A stretch of 64,000 nt of DNA from Paenibacillus sp. USDA918EY (GTDB taxonomy: Bacteria; Bacillota; Bacilli; Paenibacillales; Paenibacillaceae): positions 100,844 to 164,843 of the forward strand of contig NZ_WTWY01000010.1 of the NCBI RefSeq assembly GCF_009870825.1, read 5' to 3'. Numbering within the stretch: position 1 is the stretch's first letter; each line of letters begins with the position of its first letter. The position numbers were made by a program, and so were the translations under genes. Below the pieces are notes generated by a model, which saw only the letters and a list, made by a program, of their open reading frames with translations, was not told the origin of the DNA and searched no databases. Shown here in pieces: positions 18,076 through 26,948 of the stretch.

Positions 18076-18199
18076 AAAAACATGCCTTTTCAAAGCCGGT
18101 TCCTTTCATTCGGGACTTATTCTCGGCCAACTACTGCCATGTTATCATGCAGGCAAAAGATATGATTTTAATATCGTATGGGAAAATAGGATTATCGTA

Positions 18200-19141
18200 T
18201 TAATTTTGAAGCGGTTTCATTGCGGCTTGTTTGCGGAACTGATTGGGCGATATGCCGGTATAATTTTTAAAAATTCTGCAAAAATAGGACAACTCGTTAA
18301 ATCCCGTCGCGAAGCATACCTCGGTGACCGTTAAGGACGGATGCTGCAGCAGCCTGAGCGCATTGTTGACGCGGAGGTCAACGAGATAGCGGTTGAAGGT
18401 CTTGCCCGTCCATTCTTTGAACAAGCTGCAAAACGTCGATTTCGACAAATTCGATACGGCGCACATATCTTCCAGCCTGATATCTTCATGTGCGTTTTTT
18501 TGAATAAATTCAACCACCTTCATCATCGTGTCGCGATATTTTTCCGACTTCTCAAAACCGGCCTGGACTAGCTCCCCGTTCACCTGGCGAATGATGATCG
18601 ATAACAGCAGCAGCAGATTGGCCTTCAGGACGATTTGAAAAAACGGCGTACGCCGTTCATATTCTCCGAGCATCTCCTGCATCAAACCGCGAATCCGGCT
18701 ATCCGTAACCCCGTCAAAAATCATTTGATGCGAATTTGCATTTTCAGCATGCGCAAAATAGGTTAAATAGCTGGCGTCAAAAAAGGGCTGTCCCCCCGGC
18801 GGCTCATTAAAACGCTCGTTAATGAATGCCGGCAGGAATTCGCATCCCCATATTTCAACCTCCTGCTCGGGCGGGGACTGAATGCGGTGCACCGTAAAAG
18901 GAGGAACGACAAACAGGTTTCCCTTGGTCATGCGGTACTCCCGATCGCCGATCGTGTGCAGAAATTCGCCTTTGGATACATACCAGATTTGAACATAATC
19001 GTGAAAATGAGCCCACAAGCTCGTCAGCTTGTCCATTCGATACATTTTGCACGACAGGTCTTCCAGCATCTCCAGCTTGGAGTTGAAATAAACGACCCCG
19101 GAACGGGTCAATGCATCGATCTCCGCCTTTTTCATCTTCAT
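18200..19141 (-). CDS. AraC family regulator, paralogue of the one at 12149
   Basis: A 313-aa protein with the same plan as the regulator at 12149-13069: cupin part with HFHDYVQIWYVSKGEF and LFVVPPFTVHRI, then a C-terminal AraC helix-turn-helix pair with SKSTFCSLFKEWTGKTFNRY. GGGGGGAAGGGG precedes the first ATG; a second in-frame ATG two codons on is also possible. The downstream intergenic bases also resemble those downstream of the other copy, so regulator plus promoter region were duplicated together. The transporter it once controlled seems to be deleted; the oxidoreductases are now next in line. Confidence 0.9.
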   Translation of the reverse strand: MKMKKAEIDALTRSGVVYFNSKLEMLEDLSCKMYRMDKLTSLWAHFHDYVQIWYVSKGEFLHTIGDREYRMTKGNLFVVPPFTVHRIQSPPEQEVEIWGCEFLPAFINERFNEPPGGQPFFDASYLTYFAHAENANSHQMIFDGVTDSRIRGLMQEMLGEYERRTPFFQIVLKANLLLLLSIIIRQVNGELVQAGFEKSEKYRDTMMKVVEFIQKNAHEDIRLEDMCAVSNLSKSTFCSLFKEWTGKTFNRYLVDLRVNNALRLLQHPSLTVTEVCFATGFNELSYFCRIFKNYTGISPNQFRKQAAMKPLQN

Positions 19142-19278
19142 CGGCTGCCCCTTCCCCCCTGTCTCTTATATTTATTTCATGCTGCCGCCGTAAATTCCTG
19201 TCGTATGAACGCAAAAACCATTTCTATACCATATCAAAAATAGGGACATGCATCATGCAAGTCCCTTTCGTTACTCTA

Positions 19279-19333
19279 CTATATAAGATGAACTAATGAT
19301 TGAACGGAGGAAGGCAGCCGGGTGAAATGTTCT
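19279..19333. repeat. Inverted partner of the element at 15852-15925
   Basis: Bases 19310-19333 are the exact reverse complement of 15870-15893 (24 of 24). CTATATAAG at 19279-19287 matches CTTATATAG at 15917-15925. The left inverted end of the first copy is not preserved here. The pair flanks the whole oxidoreductase/AraC locus. Confidence 0.6.
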
Positions 19334-19353
19334 TTCTAGGCTCGGACCATCCA

Positions 19354-20394
19354 TTAATATTCACGCCGCAAAAGCTGCACCCCCTGCGCGATGACGCCGT
19401 CAATCGGCTCCTTTTTCGCCTCGTCGATTTGCGCTTGCGGGGAGACGGACCGGAAGCCGTCCGCCAATCGGTTTCTTACAAGCGGGTTGTTTTGCAGCAC
19501 GCCGCCCTGCAAAATCACCGTGAACGGCGCGGCAGCCATGCCGAGCTTATTCAGAACCGACCTTGCTCCCAGAAGCAGCTCGTCCGCCGCCGTCTCCAGA
19601 ATCAAGCGCGCGGTCTCGTCCCCCTCCCGTTCCGCTTCGGTGACGAGCCTCGCGAGTTCGGCTGTTTTGTCCACGCTGTATTCGGCGGAATACACCCAGT
19701 TGAACAATTCCTCTTCGTTCCGCAGCCCCAAATGCAAGAGCAGCTTGCCGGTTAGGGCCGTATGGCCGCCCCGTCCGTCAAATCCGCGCAAGGCCGCACG
19801 GATGGCCTGTTTGCCGATCCAATAACCGCTGCCTTCGTCGCCGACACGGTGGCCCCAGCCGCCTGCCCGTGCGCTTTGGCCTTGGGCATTGATCCCGTAC
19901 ACGATCGAACCGGTGCCCGCAATAATGAGGATGCCGGGCGCGCCGCCCGTTGCTCCAAGCAAGGCGGCAATGCCGTCATTCTCGACAACGATGCGGTCCG
20001 CCGTCACTTGAGTGTGCGCGAGCGCTTCCCTTACCATCTCTTCGATCACTTGCCGATCATGCTCGGTATCAAGACCGGCTACGCCAAATACCGCGCAGGT
20101 CACGTGAAGCGGCCCGTCTTCCGCGATGTTGACCGTCTTCTTCTGTTCGAGGGACGCAGGTTCCGCTTCGGACGCAGGCGGTTTACATCCTGTGGCAGAT
20201 GCAGCCAACCTCCGCTTGGCTTCCCGGATCGCCCGCGTCAACTCTAGCGCTGCCGCTTCCCGGCCCGTTCCCTGATAGTTGCATGAACCCGCTTTCCCGC
20301 TCGCCAGCATCCGGCCCTCGATATCCGCGAACACGGCCAGACATTTCGTCCCCCCGCCGTCTACGGCCAGCAGAGGGACCCTCGCCGTCATCAT
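19354..20394 (-). CDS. BadF/BadG/BcrA/BcrD-type ATPase, N-acetylglucosamine-kinase-like
   Basis: A 346-aa sugar-kinase-fold protein. The phosphate loop VDGGGTKCLAVFADIEG is at about 10-25, and the later blocks AVFGVAGLDTEHDRQVIEEM, VENDGIAALLGATGG and LIIAGTGSIVYGIN are typical of the eukaryotic-like N-acetylglucosamine kinase branch. GWGHRVGDEGSGYWIG is the conserved glycine-rich block. An unusual insertion of about 30 polar residues (ASATGCKPPASEAEPASLEQ) sits after the first domain strands. The start overlaps the lyase stop by four bases. In this operon it likely phosphorylates the sugar imported or released upstream. No terminator is obvious after it. Confidence 0.85.
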   Translation of the reverse strand: MMTARVPLLAVDGGGTKCLAVFADIEGRMLASGKAGSCNYQGTGREAAALELTRAIREAKRRLAASATGCKPPASEAEPASLEQKKTVNIAEDGPLHVTCAVFGVAGLDTEHDRQVIEEMVREALAHTQVTADRIVVENDGIAALLGATGGAPGILIIAGTGSIVYGINAQGQSARAGGWGHRVGDEGSGYWIGKQAIRAALRGFDGRGGHTALTGKLLLHLGLRNEEELFNWVYSAEYSVDKTAELARLVTEAEREGDETARLILETAADELLLGARSVLNKLGMAAAPFTVILQGGVLQNNPLVRNRLADGFRSVSPQAQIDEAKKEPIDGVIAQGVQLLRREY

Positions 20395-21902
20395 AAGCCG
20401 CCGCCCCAGCCGGCCAGCGTGCGGTCAAGCTCGGCAAGCGCTCCTTCCACCTGGGCACGGGCTGCATCCAGCCATTGTTCCTGGCTCTGCTGGCTTGTTT
20501 TCCGTTTGGCGATGGTGCTCAAAATTTCCGCCGGGGCAGGCCCGCCCGGCAGTGTCCGGATATCCACAAAGTGAACCGGATCCAGCGCCAACCGCAGCTC
20601 CTCGGCAGTCAGCGACAGCTTTCGGCCAATGACCTGAAGCGCGATCTCATTGACCAGATCGAGCGTAATTTCGTTTGCCGCCAATCCTTCGGCGGCGGAG
20701 CGCTTCACCACATTGCTCACGATATGGTGGGCGTTGCGGAACGACAGGCCGTCGGTGCGTACTAGCGTATCCGCCAGTTCGGTCACCGTGGCGAAGCTGC
20801 CTTCGGTCCGCTTCCGGAGAACTTCTTTGTTGACATCGATCGTCCCGATGACGCATGAGAGCAGGCGGTACATCCGGTCCAGCACCTTGAGCGCCTTCCA
20901 GGCATAAGGCTGCATATCGTCTTCGGTGTCGACGATGTCGCCGAACGGCGTATTGTGCATCATCGTCAGCACCGTTTGGGTGTTGCCGACGCAGCTGGAC
21001 AGAAGCGCACGCATATGCTCGAACGAAACCGGGTTCCGTTTTTGCGGCATAATGGAGCTGATCTGCACATAAGGGTCTGCGACGCGCAGCATGCCGAACT
21101 CCTGGGTGCACCACAGCAGAAAATCCTGCGACGACCGGCCCAAATTAATGGCCGCCAATTGCACGGCTGCCATCATTTCGCCAATATAATCGGCACCGCC
21201 GATCGCATCGTATGAATTATATATAAGTTCGTCAAAACCAAGCAGCTCCTGCATCCGCTCCCGGCTGATGGCAAAACCGGAAGTGGTCAGCGCCGCCGCC
21301 CCCATGCTGCTCCGGTTGCAGTTGGCATAAGCCGCCTGCATCCGGCGGATATCGCGGTCGAGCGAATCCGCCATCGCCATGATGTAATGGGCGAGCGTCG
21401 TCGGCTGCGCCTGCTGCGTATGCGTATATCCGATCATGATCGTACCGGCATGCTCCTCGGCGAACGCAAGCAGCTGGCTCTTTAGCGCCAGCGCGCTGCG
21501 AAGCGTCACCAGCAGCTTTTCCCGCAGGACGATCCGGTAAATCGCGATGCCCATATCGTTGCGGCTGCGAGCCAGGTGCAGATTGTCCGCGATGTCTCCG
21601 GCCGCTGCATGCAGCTCATGCTCGACCTGGAAGAACAGGTCCTCGAATTGTCCGGTATATTCGGCCTGGCGAAGCTTCTCCAGATCGAGGCCGCGAATGG
21701 CCGCCGCGATTTGCCCCGCTTCTTCTTCGGTAACCAGTCCCTGCTCTTTCAGCATGATGAGATGCGCTTTGTTGATCGCCATCATCGGCGCAAGCAGGCT
21801 GGTTTTCGCTTCGTCAAAAGCAGGCGCGAGCACGACTTCCGTATAGGTGCAGCCCGGAAAAACCTTGCCTTCCTCCTCTAAAATTTGTTCCCGACTTCTC
21901 AT
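20391..21902 (-). CDS. Argininosuccinate-lyase-like enzyme of the fumarase/aspartase superfamily
   Basis: A 503-aa protein, slightly longer than normal ArgH. Superfamily signatures are present: LARSRNDMGIAIYRIV, GYTHTQQAQPTTLAHY and the mobile-loop signature SSIMPQKRNPVSFEHMR. In ordinary ArgH these positions read GRSRNDQ and GYTHLQ, so this is a divergent branch. It is coupled by overlapping ATGA to a sugar-kinase gene and no argG or other arginine gene is near. The most likely role is a beta-elimination of an amine- or amide-linked intermediate in the local catabolic pathway rather than arginine synthesis. AAAGGA precedes ATG 21902. The true substrate is unknown. Confidence 0.8.
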   Translation of the reverse strand: MRSREQILEEEGKVFPGCTYTEVVLAPAFDEAKTSLLAPMMAINKAHLIMLKEQGLVTEEEAGQIAAAIRGLDLEKLRQAEYTGQFEDLFFQVEHELHAAAGDIADNLHLARSRNDMGIAIYRIVLREKLLVTLRSALALKSQLLAFAEEHAGTIMIGYTHTQQAQPTTLAHYIMAMADSLDRDIRRMQAAYANCNRSSMGAAALTTSGFAISRERMQELLGFDELIYNSYDAIGGADYIGEMMAAVQLAAINLGRSSQDFLLWCTQEFGMLRVADPYVQISSIMPQKRNPVSFEHMRALLSSCVGNTQTVLTMMHNTPFGDIVDTEDDMQPYAWKALKVLDRMYRLLSCVIGTIDVNKEVLRKRTEGSFATVTELADTLVRTDGLSFRNAHHIVSNVVKRSAAEGLAANEITLDLVNEIALQVIGRKLSLTAEELRLALDPVHFVDIRTLPGGPAPAEILSTIAKRKTSQQSQEQWLDAARAQVEGALAELDRTLAGWGGGL

Positions 21903-21966
21903 GTTGTTCAGATCCTTTCCGTAATGATCTTGTGATTTTGAACTCGTTTCCTTATTTCGGGTTCAA

Positions 21967-22241
21967 AACTGAAGTTAATTTTTGTCATATTGCGGTTGAC
22001 CGCTACGGTTCCGGATCGTTCTTCCGATCGCTGCCCGCCTCCAAATTTCTATGATTATATTTTCCATAACGGTAGAAATTCGGAGACAGCTTATGCTTCC
22101 GATGCTAGCTTTTCTTCGAAAAGCTTTTAGGCGAACGCAGCATATGCTTCCGAAGTAGCTTTTTTTCAAAAAGCTTTTAGCTTCGTAAGAATCGATTCCG
22201 GCCCCTCCGCTACCTCGCTTTTTGTCAAAGTACTGATTATG
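21967..22241. repeat. Dispersed repeat, copy A (interrupted)
   Basis: Bases 21967-22035 and 22191-22241 align with the two halves of the element at 29301-29431. Shared blocks include CCGGATCGTTCTTCCGATCG, then GATTCCG and CCCCTCCGCTAC, then AAGTACT and ATTATG. Between the halves copy A has about 155 extra bases. Both copies are in the same orientation in intergenic spaces of the same operon. Confidence 0.75.
22087..22180. repeat. Two tandem 51-base units with terminator-like stems
   Basis: Units start at 22087 and 22138. Each begins CAGCNTATGCTTCCGA and ends with AGCTTTT, a short loop, then AAAAGCTTTTAG, so each can fold into a hairpin with a T-rich end. They lie inside the extra segment of the dispersed repeat copy A. 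Confidence 0.65.
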
Positions 22242-22441
22242 GTTGAACCTTATTGCAACTCATAGAAAACCCAATTCCATGTGCCTCATCTCCTATGTAC
22301 CTTCGTCCACTTTTCCCCGAAACTGCGCTTGGTTTGACAGAAGGCAGGGGACACGACGCAAAGCGGTTTGGCTTTACGCCGTACCCGCCCCTACCTTTTA
22401 AACATCCTGCCGACTTCTTTACTTCCTTGCCACGCTCGGGA

Positions 22442-25033
22442 TTACTGCTTAGGAGCAACAACCCCGGCTGACGCCGCCCCATCCTGCTTCAGGCTGATCA
22501 TGTTAACGAACATCCGGATCGAACCGGGCACAAGGCTCGGCATTTCGCGGTACCAAACAAGCGAGCTGTACGTATAAGTACCTTTGCCGTAATTCGCCGT
22601 CAGGAACGTGCCGGTAAATTCCTTCTCCCCAGGGTCTCCGTTCGAGATCAGCTCCGTATACTCCTTGCCCCATTCGGACGGGTTGTACGCCGAGCGGTCC
22701 TGAATCCAATTCTGCCAGTCGGCGTCCGTAATCTTGTTCGGCGTGTTAAAGATCGGATGCTCCGGCGCCAGCATCGTAACCTTGGAATTTTCATCCGTCA
22801 CGCGCCACTGGATGAGCGGCTCGCCGATCTTGATCGGATACGGTGCCAGATCCGGCGACCATTTGTCCTCCGGCTTGTGGTATTGAACAACCAGGTTGCC
22901 GCCGTTTTTCGCATAATCGAGCAGACGCTGATTGCTTGGAATCAGCTCCGGACGGAAGGCATAGGCCCGGATGCCAAGCACGATCGTGTCGTATTGCGAC
23001 AGATCGCCGAACTGGATCGTTTTGGCGTCCAGATTCGTCACATTGACGCCCACTTGACGCAATACCTGATCGATATTGTCAAAACCGCTGGACACATATC
23101 CGACCTTCAGTCCTTGCGGCACCTTCAGATCAAACGCCTGGATGGCAAGGTTGGCCGGTTTGACGTAATAGGTTTTGCCGATATGCGGATACTGGATCAC
23201 CTGCACCGTTCTGCTGCTGTCTGAAGTGCCGTCGTTGGCTATAGCCGCCAGGTTGTAACTCCCCGCTTTTACATTGGCCGGTGCCTTGACGGAAAACTCA
23301 GCCGTCTTGGTCTCGTATTTAGCAGCGAAGCTCAATTCCTGAACCGCAGGCTCCACGGTCCAGCCTTCCGGCATTTGCAGTGAAACCTTGGTTTTCTCCG
23401 TACCCGGCGCATAATTGGTCGCCGTAACCTTCACCGATACGGGATCCTCCGGCTTCAGCGTATTCAATACCGCCGCTTCCGGGCTGAGCGATAATGATAC
23501 CGGAGGCAGCACCGCCACCGCATTGTCCGGAACCGCATGCAGCGACGCTTCCGTCCCGAACGCTTCATACCGGATATCCGCGGAAATCAGCGGAAGGGCA
23601 TAAGGATTAAAGTCCTCCACCTGCTTGGGAACCGTGACGGTAAACTCCGTTTTGACCGTCTGATTTTTGGCAAGTTTATCGAAGCTGTCCGCCCCAGCTG
23701 CCTTCGCGGTCCAGCCTTCCGTCACATTCAGCTTCAGATGGACTTTGCTCATGTCCACCTCGCCGCCGTTAAAAGCGGTCACCGTCACTTTCGTGGTTTG
23801 CCCCGGAATCAGCTCGCCGGTCTCGGGTTTCACTTTAACCACGGTCGATGTCGCTTCCTGGCTTGCCTTATCGAGCTGCTTCTCCTTTACGGCCAGCCGG
23901 TGCAGCAGATCGGTTTTCGCCGTTTGCTCCAAGGACGACACCTTTACCAGCTCGACGGCTGTTTTTACGTCTGCTTTCATCTCATGGACCTCGCGGGCCA
24001 CTTTCGCAAATGATGGATACGCGGCAATGACTTCGTTTGCGTCTTGCTGCAGTGTTTTCAGCTGCTTGACGACTTTGTTGTCCTTTCCTTTCACATCAAG
24101 CTCTTGCGCCAAATCCTCGAACGTAAAGGCAATTCCGCCAAAAAGCGACGTTTCCGGCTTACCGCCGGCTTTTTTGCCGTCCGCCGATTCTTGCAGCTTG
24201 TAATACGCCGTACCTTGACCTTCGTCGATTTGTCTTCCCATGCCCTGGCTCTTGTGCATATACCGGGATTCTTCGCCCAGCTGGGCATAGGAAGCGCCGT
24301 ACAGTTCGCTATATTCGTTTACCGGCAAGGAAACGTCATAATCTTTATCCGAAGCCGGTACATACAGCTTCTTCGGCTGCCATGGCTGGAGACCTTCCTT
24401 GATCTGCTCAGGGAAAACTTGCGGATTTCCCGCATCCTTGAACGCCCGTACGGTCAGCACATTCACGGCGCGGTGATGTCCGTGCGTCGAAGGTTCGTTC
24501 AGGAAGGCCGGAATCAGCACATCCGGACGTTTTTCCCGGATTTGACGGATCAGCCGTTCATAGGCGACGTCTTCACCCCATTTGGCGAGCGTTTCTTCAG
24601 GGCTTTTGGAAAAGCCGAAATCATAAATCGGATCGTTCAACTTCTGGCTCAAGTTCGCCAAGGTCACGTTGGTGATTTTGGACGCTTCCTGCAGCTCCCT
24701 GGTGCGGATGATGCCGAGGGCGTTGCCCAGCTCGCTGCCGATTTCGTTTTGTCCGCCTTCTCCGCGGTTGGCTATGACACTGTATGTATCCACGCCGAGT
24801 CCCAAAGAAAGATACGCCAGTGTCGCGCTGTGCTCGTCATCCGGGTGAGCCCCCGTATTCATCGCGCTTGCAATGGTGGTCAGAGGCTTTATCGCTTTCC
24901 ATAAATCGACCACCCCTCTGTCTGCAGCCGCTTTTTGGGGACCGGCTTGAAAAGCCATCGTTCCGGCCAGCACCAGACTGAGCGAAGCCGCCACCCACTT
25001 TTTCGTCCTGCGTTTTGTGCTCAATTGACTCAA
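22442..25033 (-). CDS. Secreted PIG-L (LmbE-type) deacetylase with NEW3 and C-terminal domains
   Basis: An 863-aa exported protein. I place the start at TTG 25033, preceded by AAGGAG, because a signal peptide follows (basic, KKWVAASLSLVLAGTMAFQA, cleavage after AAA); a second TTG three codons on is also possible. The deacetylase domain (about 55-330) has the zinc motif AHPDDE at 62-67 and the second metal site STHGHHRAV at 182-190. Two NEW3-like beta domains follow at about 425-620. The C-terminal part (about 640-860) has GYVSSGFDNIDQVLRQVGV and resembles a glutamine-amidotransferase-like fold. It should deacetylate an N-acylated sugar outside the cell, just upstream of the importer. The terminal domain function is unclear. 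Confidence 0.85.
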   Translation of the reverse strand: MSQLSTKRRTKKWVAASLSLVLAGTMAFQAGPQKAAADRGVVDLWKAIKPLTTIASAMNTGAHPDDEHSATLAYLSLGLGVDTYSVIANRGEGGQNEIGSELGNALGIIRTRELQEASKITNVTLANLSQKLNDPIYDFGFSKSPEETLAKWGEDVAYERLIRQIREKRPDVLIPAFLNEPSTHGHHRAVNVLTVRAFKDAGNPQVFPEQIKEGLQPWQPKKLYVPASDKDYDVSLPVNEYSELYGASYAQLGEESRYMHKSQGMGRQIDEGQGTAYYKLQESADGKKAGGKPETSLFGGIAFTFEDLAQELDVKGKDNKVVKQLKTLQQDANEVIAAYPSFAKVAREVHEMKADVKTAVELVKVSSLEQTAKTDLLHRLAVKEKQLDKASQEATSTVVKVKPETGELIPGQTTKVTVTAFNGGEVDMSKVHLKLNVTEGWTAKAAGADSFDKLAKNQTVKTEFTVTVPKQVEDFNPYALPLISADIRYEAFGTEASLHAVPDNAVAVLPPVSLSLSPEAAVLNTLKPEDPVSVKVTATNYAPGTEKTKVSLQMPEGWTVEPAVQELSFAAKYETKTAEFSVKAPANVKAGSYNLAAIANDGTSDSSRTVQVIQYPHIGKTYYVKPANLAIQAFDLKVPQGLKVGYVSSGFDNIDQVLRQVGVNVTNLDAKTIQFGDLSQYDTIVLGIRAYAFRPELIPSNQRLLDYAKNGGNLVVQYHKPEDKWSPDLAPYPIKIGEPLIQWRVTDENSKVTMLAPEHPIFNTPNKITDADWQNWIQDRSAYNPSEWGKEYTELISNGDPGEKEFTGTFLTANYGKGTYTYSSLVWYREMPSLVPGSIRMFVNMISLKQDGAASAGVVAPKQ

Positions 25034-25188
25034 ATCGCATCTCTCCTTCAAGCGTAGTTGTGGCTGACACCGGTCAAAGCCGGCGCCGGCCTGTATCATT
25101 ATCGCGGGACGCCCGAATGGATTGCAGGGCATCCGCGCGCAATGAAAGGATTCGTCTATCGTCGCTTTATTCCAGGAAAAATCTATCG

Positions 25189-26931
25189 TCAAATGGCAGA
25201 CCCGGCATTGCCGCCGGTCAGCTTGCGGGAAACATAAAGAACGAAAATGATCATCACGATTTGCAGCACGCCGTAAGCGCAGGCGGTGCCGAATTCGAAC
25301 GCGTACATCCGCTGAAAGATTTCGACGGAGATCGGTGTCGTCTTGTTCGTATACAGCAGAATCGAAGCGACAAACTCGCCGATGCCTTCCACCAGAGCCA
25401 GCAGCGTGCCGGCAAGGATGCCGCTCAGCGCCATCGGAAATACGACGCGGCGGAACGTATACCACCAGGATGCCCCCAGATTGCGGGCCGCCTCCTCCAC
25501 GGAGCGGTCGGTTTGCATCAGCGTCGACGAAGTCGAGCGGAAGATCAGCGGCAGATGCCGTACAAAATAGGCGAGCGGCAAAATCCAGAAGCTGCCGACC
25601 AGCACCTGGCCGAAAGAGAACGCATTCGGCTCGCTGAACGCCGTAATCAGGTTGACGGCAACGACCGTGCCCGGAAGCGCCCAAGGCAGCATGATCAAAA
25701 TGTCGAGCAGCGTCTTCCCTTTAAATTTCATGCGTACGACGGCATATGCCGCCGCAACCCCAAACAGCAGATTGCCGATCGTCGCCGCGATGCTGATCTT
25801 GAAGCTGTTGGCGATGGGACGCCATGTTTTGCTGTCGGTGAACAAATCTTTAAAATGATCCAGCGTATAAGACGGCGGCAGGACCTGGGTCGTCCACTTC
25901 CCATCTTCTGAAAAAGCCAGCAGCACGATGACGAGAATCGGCAGCATAAGCACCAGCACCCCAAGGAAGGACAACACCATCGCGGTGTTCCTGCCGGCTT
26001 TGCTTTTCACTTCGGTGCGATGAACGCTGACGCCCTTGCTCATGTTTTGGTAATTCCGGGCGCCCTGATACCATCTCATCAAAATGAGGAACAGGATGGA
26101 CACGACCGACAGCAGCGTCGATTGCGTCGCAGCCATGTCCAGATCGCCGTTGGTGCGCGACAGGTAAATCTGCATCGTCATCGTCCGTTCGATCCCGAAA
26201 ATGAGCGGCGCGGTATACGACGCCATCGAAATCATAAAAACGAGCAGCGATGCCGCAACGATGGCCGGCGTCAGCATCGGCAGAATCACCCGGCGCCAGA
26301 CCGTGAACCGGTTCGCTCCCAGGTTGGCCGCGGCTTCCTCAAGCGACGGATCAAGTCCCCGGATCGCCGAGGATGCCGTCATATAAAAATAGGTGTACAT
26401 CGTAAAAGTATGGACCACAAGCACGCCCCAGATGCCCTTCAAGGTAAAAGGCGGCTTTTCCAAATGAAGCAAATGCTGCAATCCGCGCGGAATGATGCCG
26501 CTCGAGCCGTACAAAAATTCAAAAGAAAGCACCCCGATCAGCGGCGGCAAAGCCATCGGCACAAGGACAAGCACCGACAGCAGCTTGCGCCCCGGGAACT
26601 CGTACCTTTCCAGCAGGAACGCCATCCCTACCCCCACGATGCCGCAGGTGACCACGCTTAGCACCGAGATATACACGCTCGTCCAAAGCGCCTCCAAATT
26701 GGCCGTATGTTCGAGGCTAAAAAAACGGGAGTAGTTTTGGATCGAAAAACTGCCGTCCGCCTTGATGCTTTGCAGGAATGTCTGGAAAAACGGATAGATG
26801 ACATACCCCAAAAGAATGAGAAATAACGGCGCAATCAGCACATAAACAAAATGCGGCGATGCCGTCACCGAACTCCAGCGGCTGTTCGGACGAATAACCC
26901 GCGGTGTCAATTGAGGCTCTGGTTTGTTCAT
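25189..26931 (-). CDS. ABC transporter permease, two permease domains fused (FbpB/ThiP type)
   Basis: A 580-aa inner-membrane protein of about twelve helices made of two binding-protein-dependent permease domains. Each has an ATPase coupling loop: EEAAANLGANRFTVWRRVIL in the first half and EEAARNLGASWWYTFRRVVF in the second. Such fused forms serve ferric, thiamine, polyamine or phosphonate-class importers. AAGGGGGTGA precedes ATG 26931, only 17 bases after the ATPase stop. Its place beside a deacetylase, lyase and sugar kinase, and under a ROK regulator, argues for an organic, sugar-related substrate in this case. Confidence 0.9.
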   Translation of the reverse strand: MNKPEPQLTPRVIRPNSRWSSVTASPHFVYVLIAPLFLILLGYVIYPFFQTFLQSIKADGSFSIQNYSRFFSLEHTANLEALWTSVYISVLSVVTCGIVGVGMAFLLERYEFPGRKLLSVLVLVPMALPPLIGVLSFEFLYGSSGIIPRGLQHLLHLEKPPFTLKGIWGVLVVHTFTMYTYFYMTASSAIRGLDPSLEEAAANLGANRFTVWRRVILPMLTPAIVAASLLVFMISMASYTAPLIFGIERTMTMQIYLSRTNGDLDMAATQSTLLSVVSILFLILMRWYQGARNYQNMSKGVSVHRTEVKSKAGRNTAMVLSFLGVLVLMLPILVIVLLAFSEDGKWTTQVLPPSYTLDHFKDLFTDSKTWRPIANSFKISIAATIGNLLFGVAAAYAVVRMKFKGKTLLDILIMLPWALPGTVVAVNLITAFSEPNAFSFGQVLVGSFWILPLAYFVRHLPLIFRSTSSTLMQTDRSVEEAARNLGASWWYTFRRVVFPMALSGILAGTLLALVEGIGEFVASILLYTNKTTPISVEIFQRMYAFEFGTACAYGVLQIVMIIFVLYVSRKLTGGNAGSAI

Positions 26932-26948
26932 CGCTTCGGCTCACCCCC

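Larger units (their letters stand above)
21903..22441. other. Intergenic region filled with repeats
   Basis: No gene is seen. It holds the interrupted copy of the dispersed repeat (21967-22241), the tandem 51-base hairpin repeats inside it (22087-22180), and about 200 bases of no recognised content after the deacetylase stop. Confidence 0.6.

Noticed and set aside
20391..21902. Calling the lyase argH
   Set aside because: Signature loops differ from ordinary ArgH and the context is sugar catabolism, so a gene symbol is not justified.
22237..22482. Minus-strand frame of 81 codons after the deacetylase gene
   Set aside because: No binding site, overlaps the end of the real gene in another frame, low-complexity sequence.
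24044..24904. Plus-strand frame of 286 codons opposite the PIG-L gene
   Set aside because: It is antisense to a gene with clear domains, and its product shows no family features.
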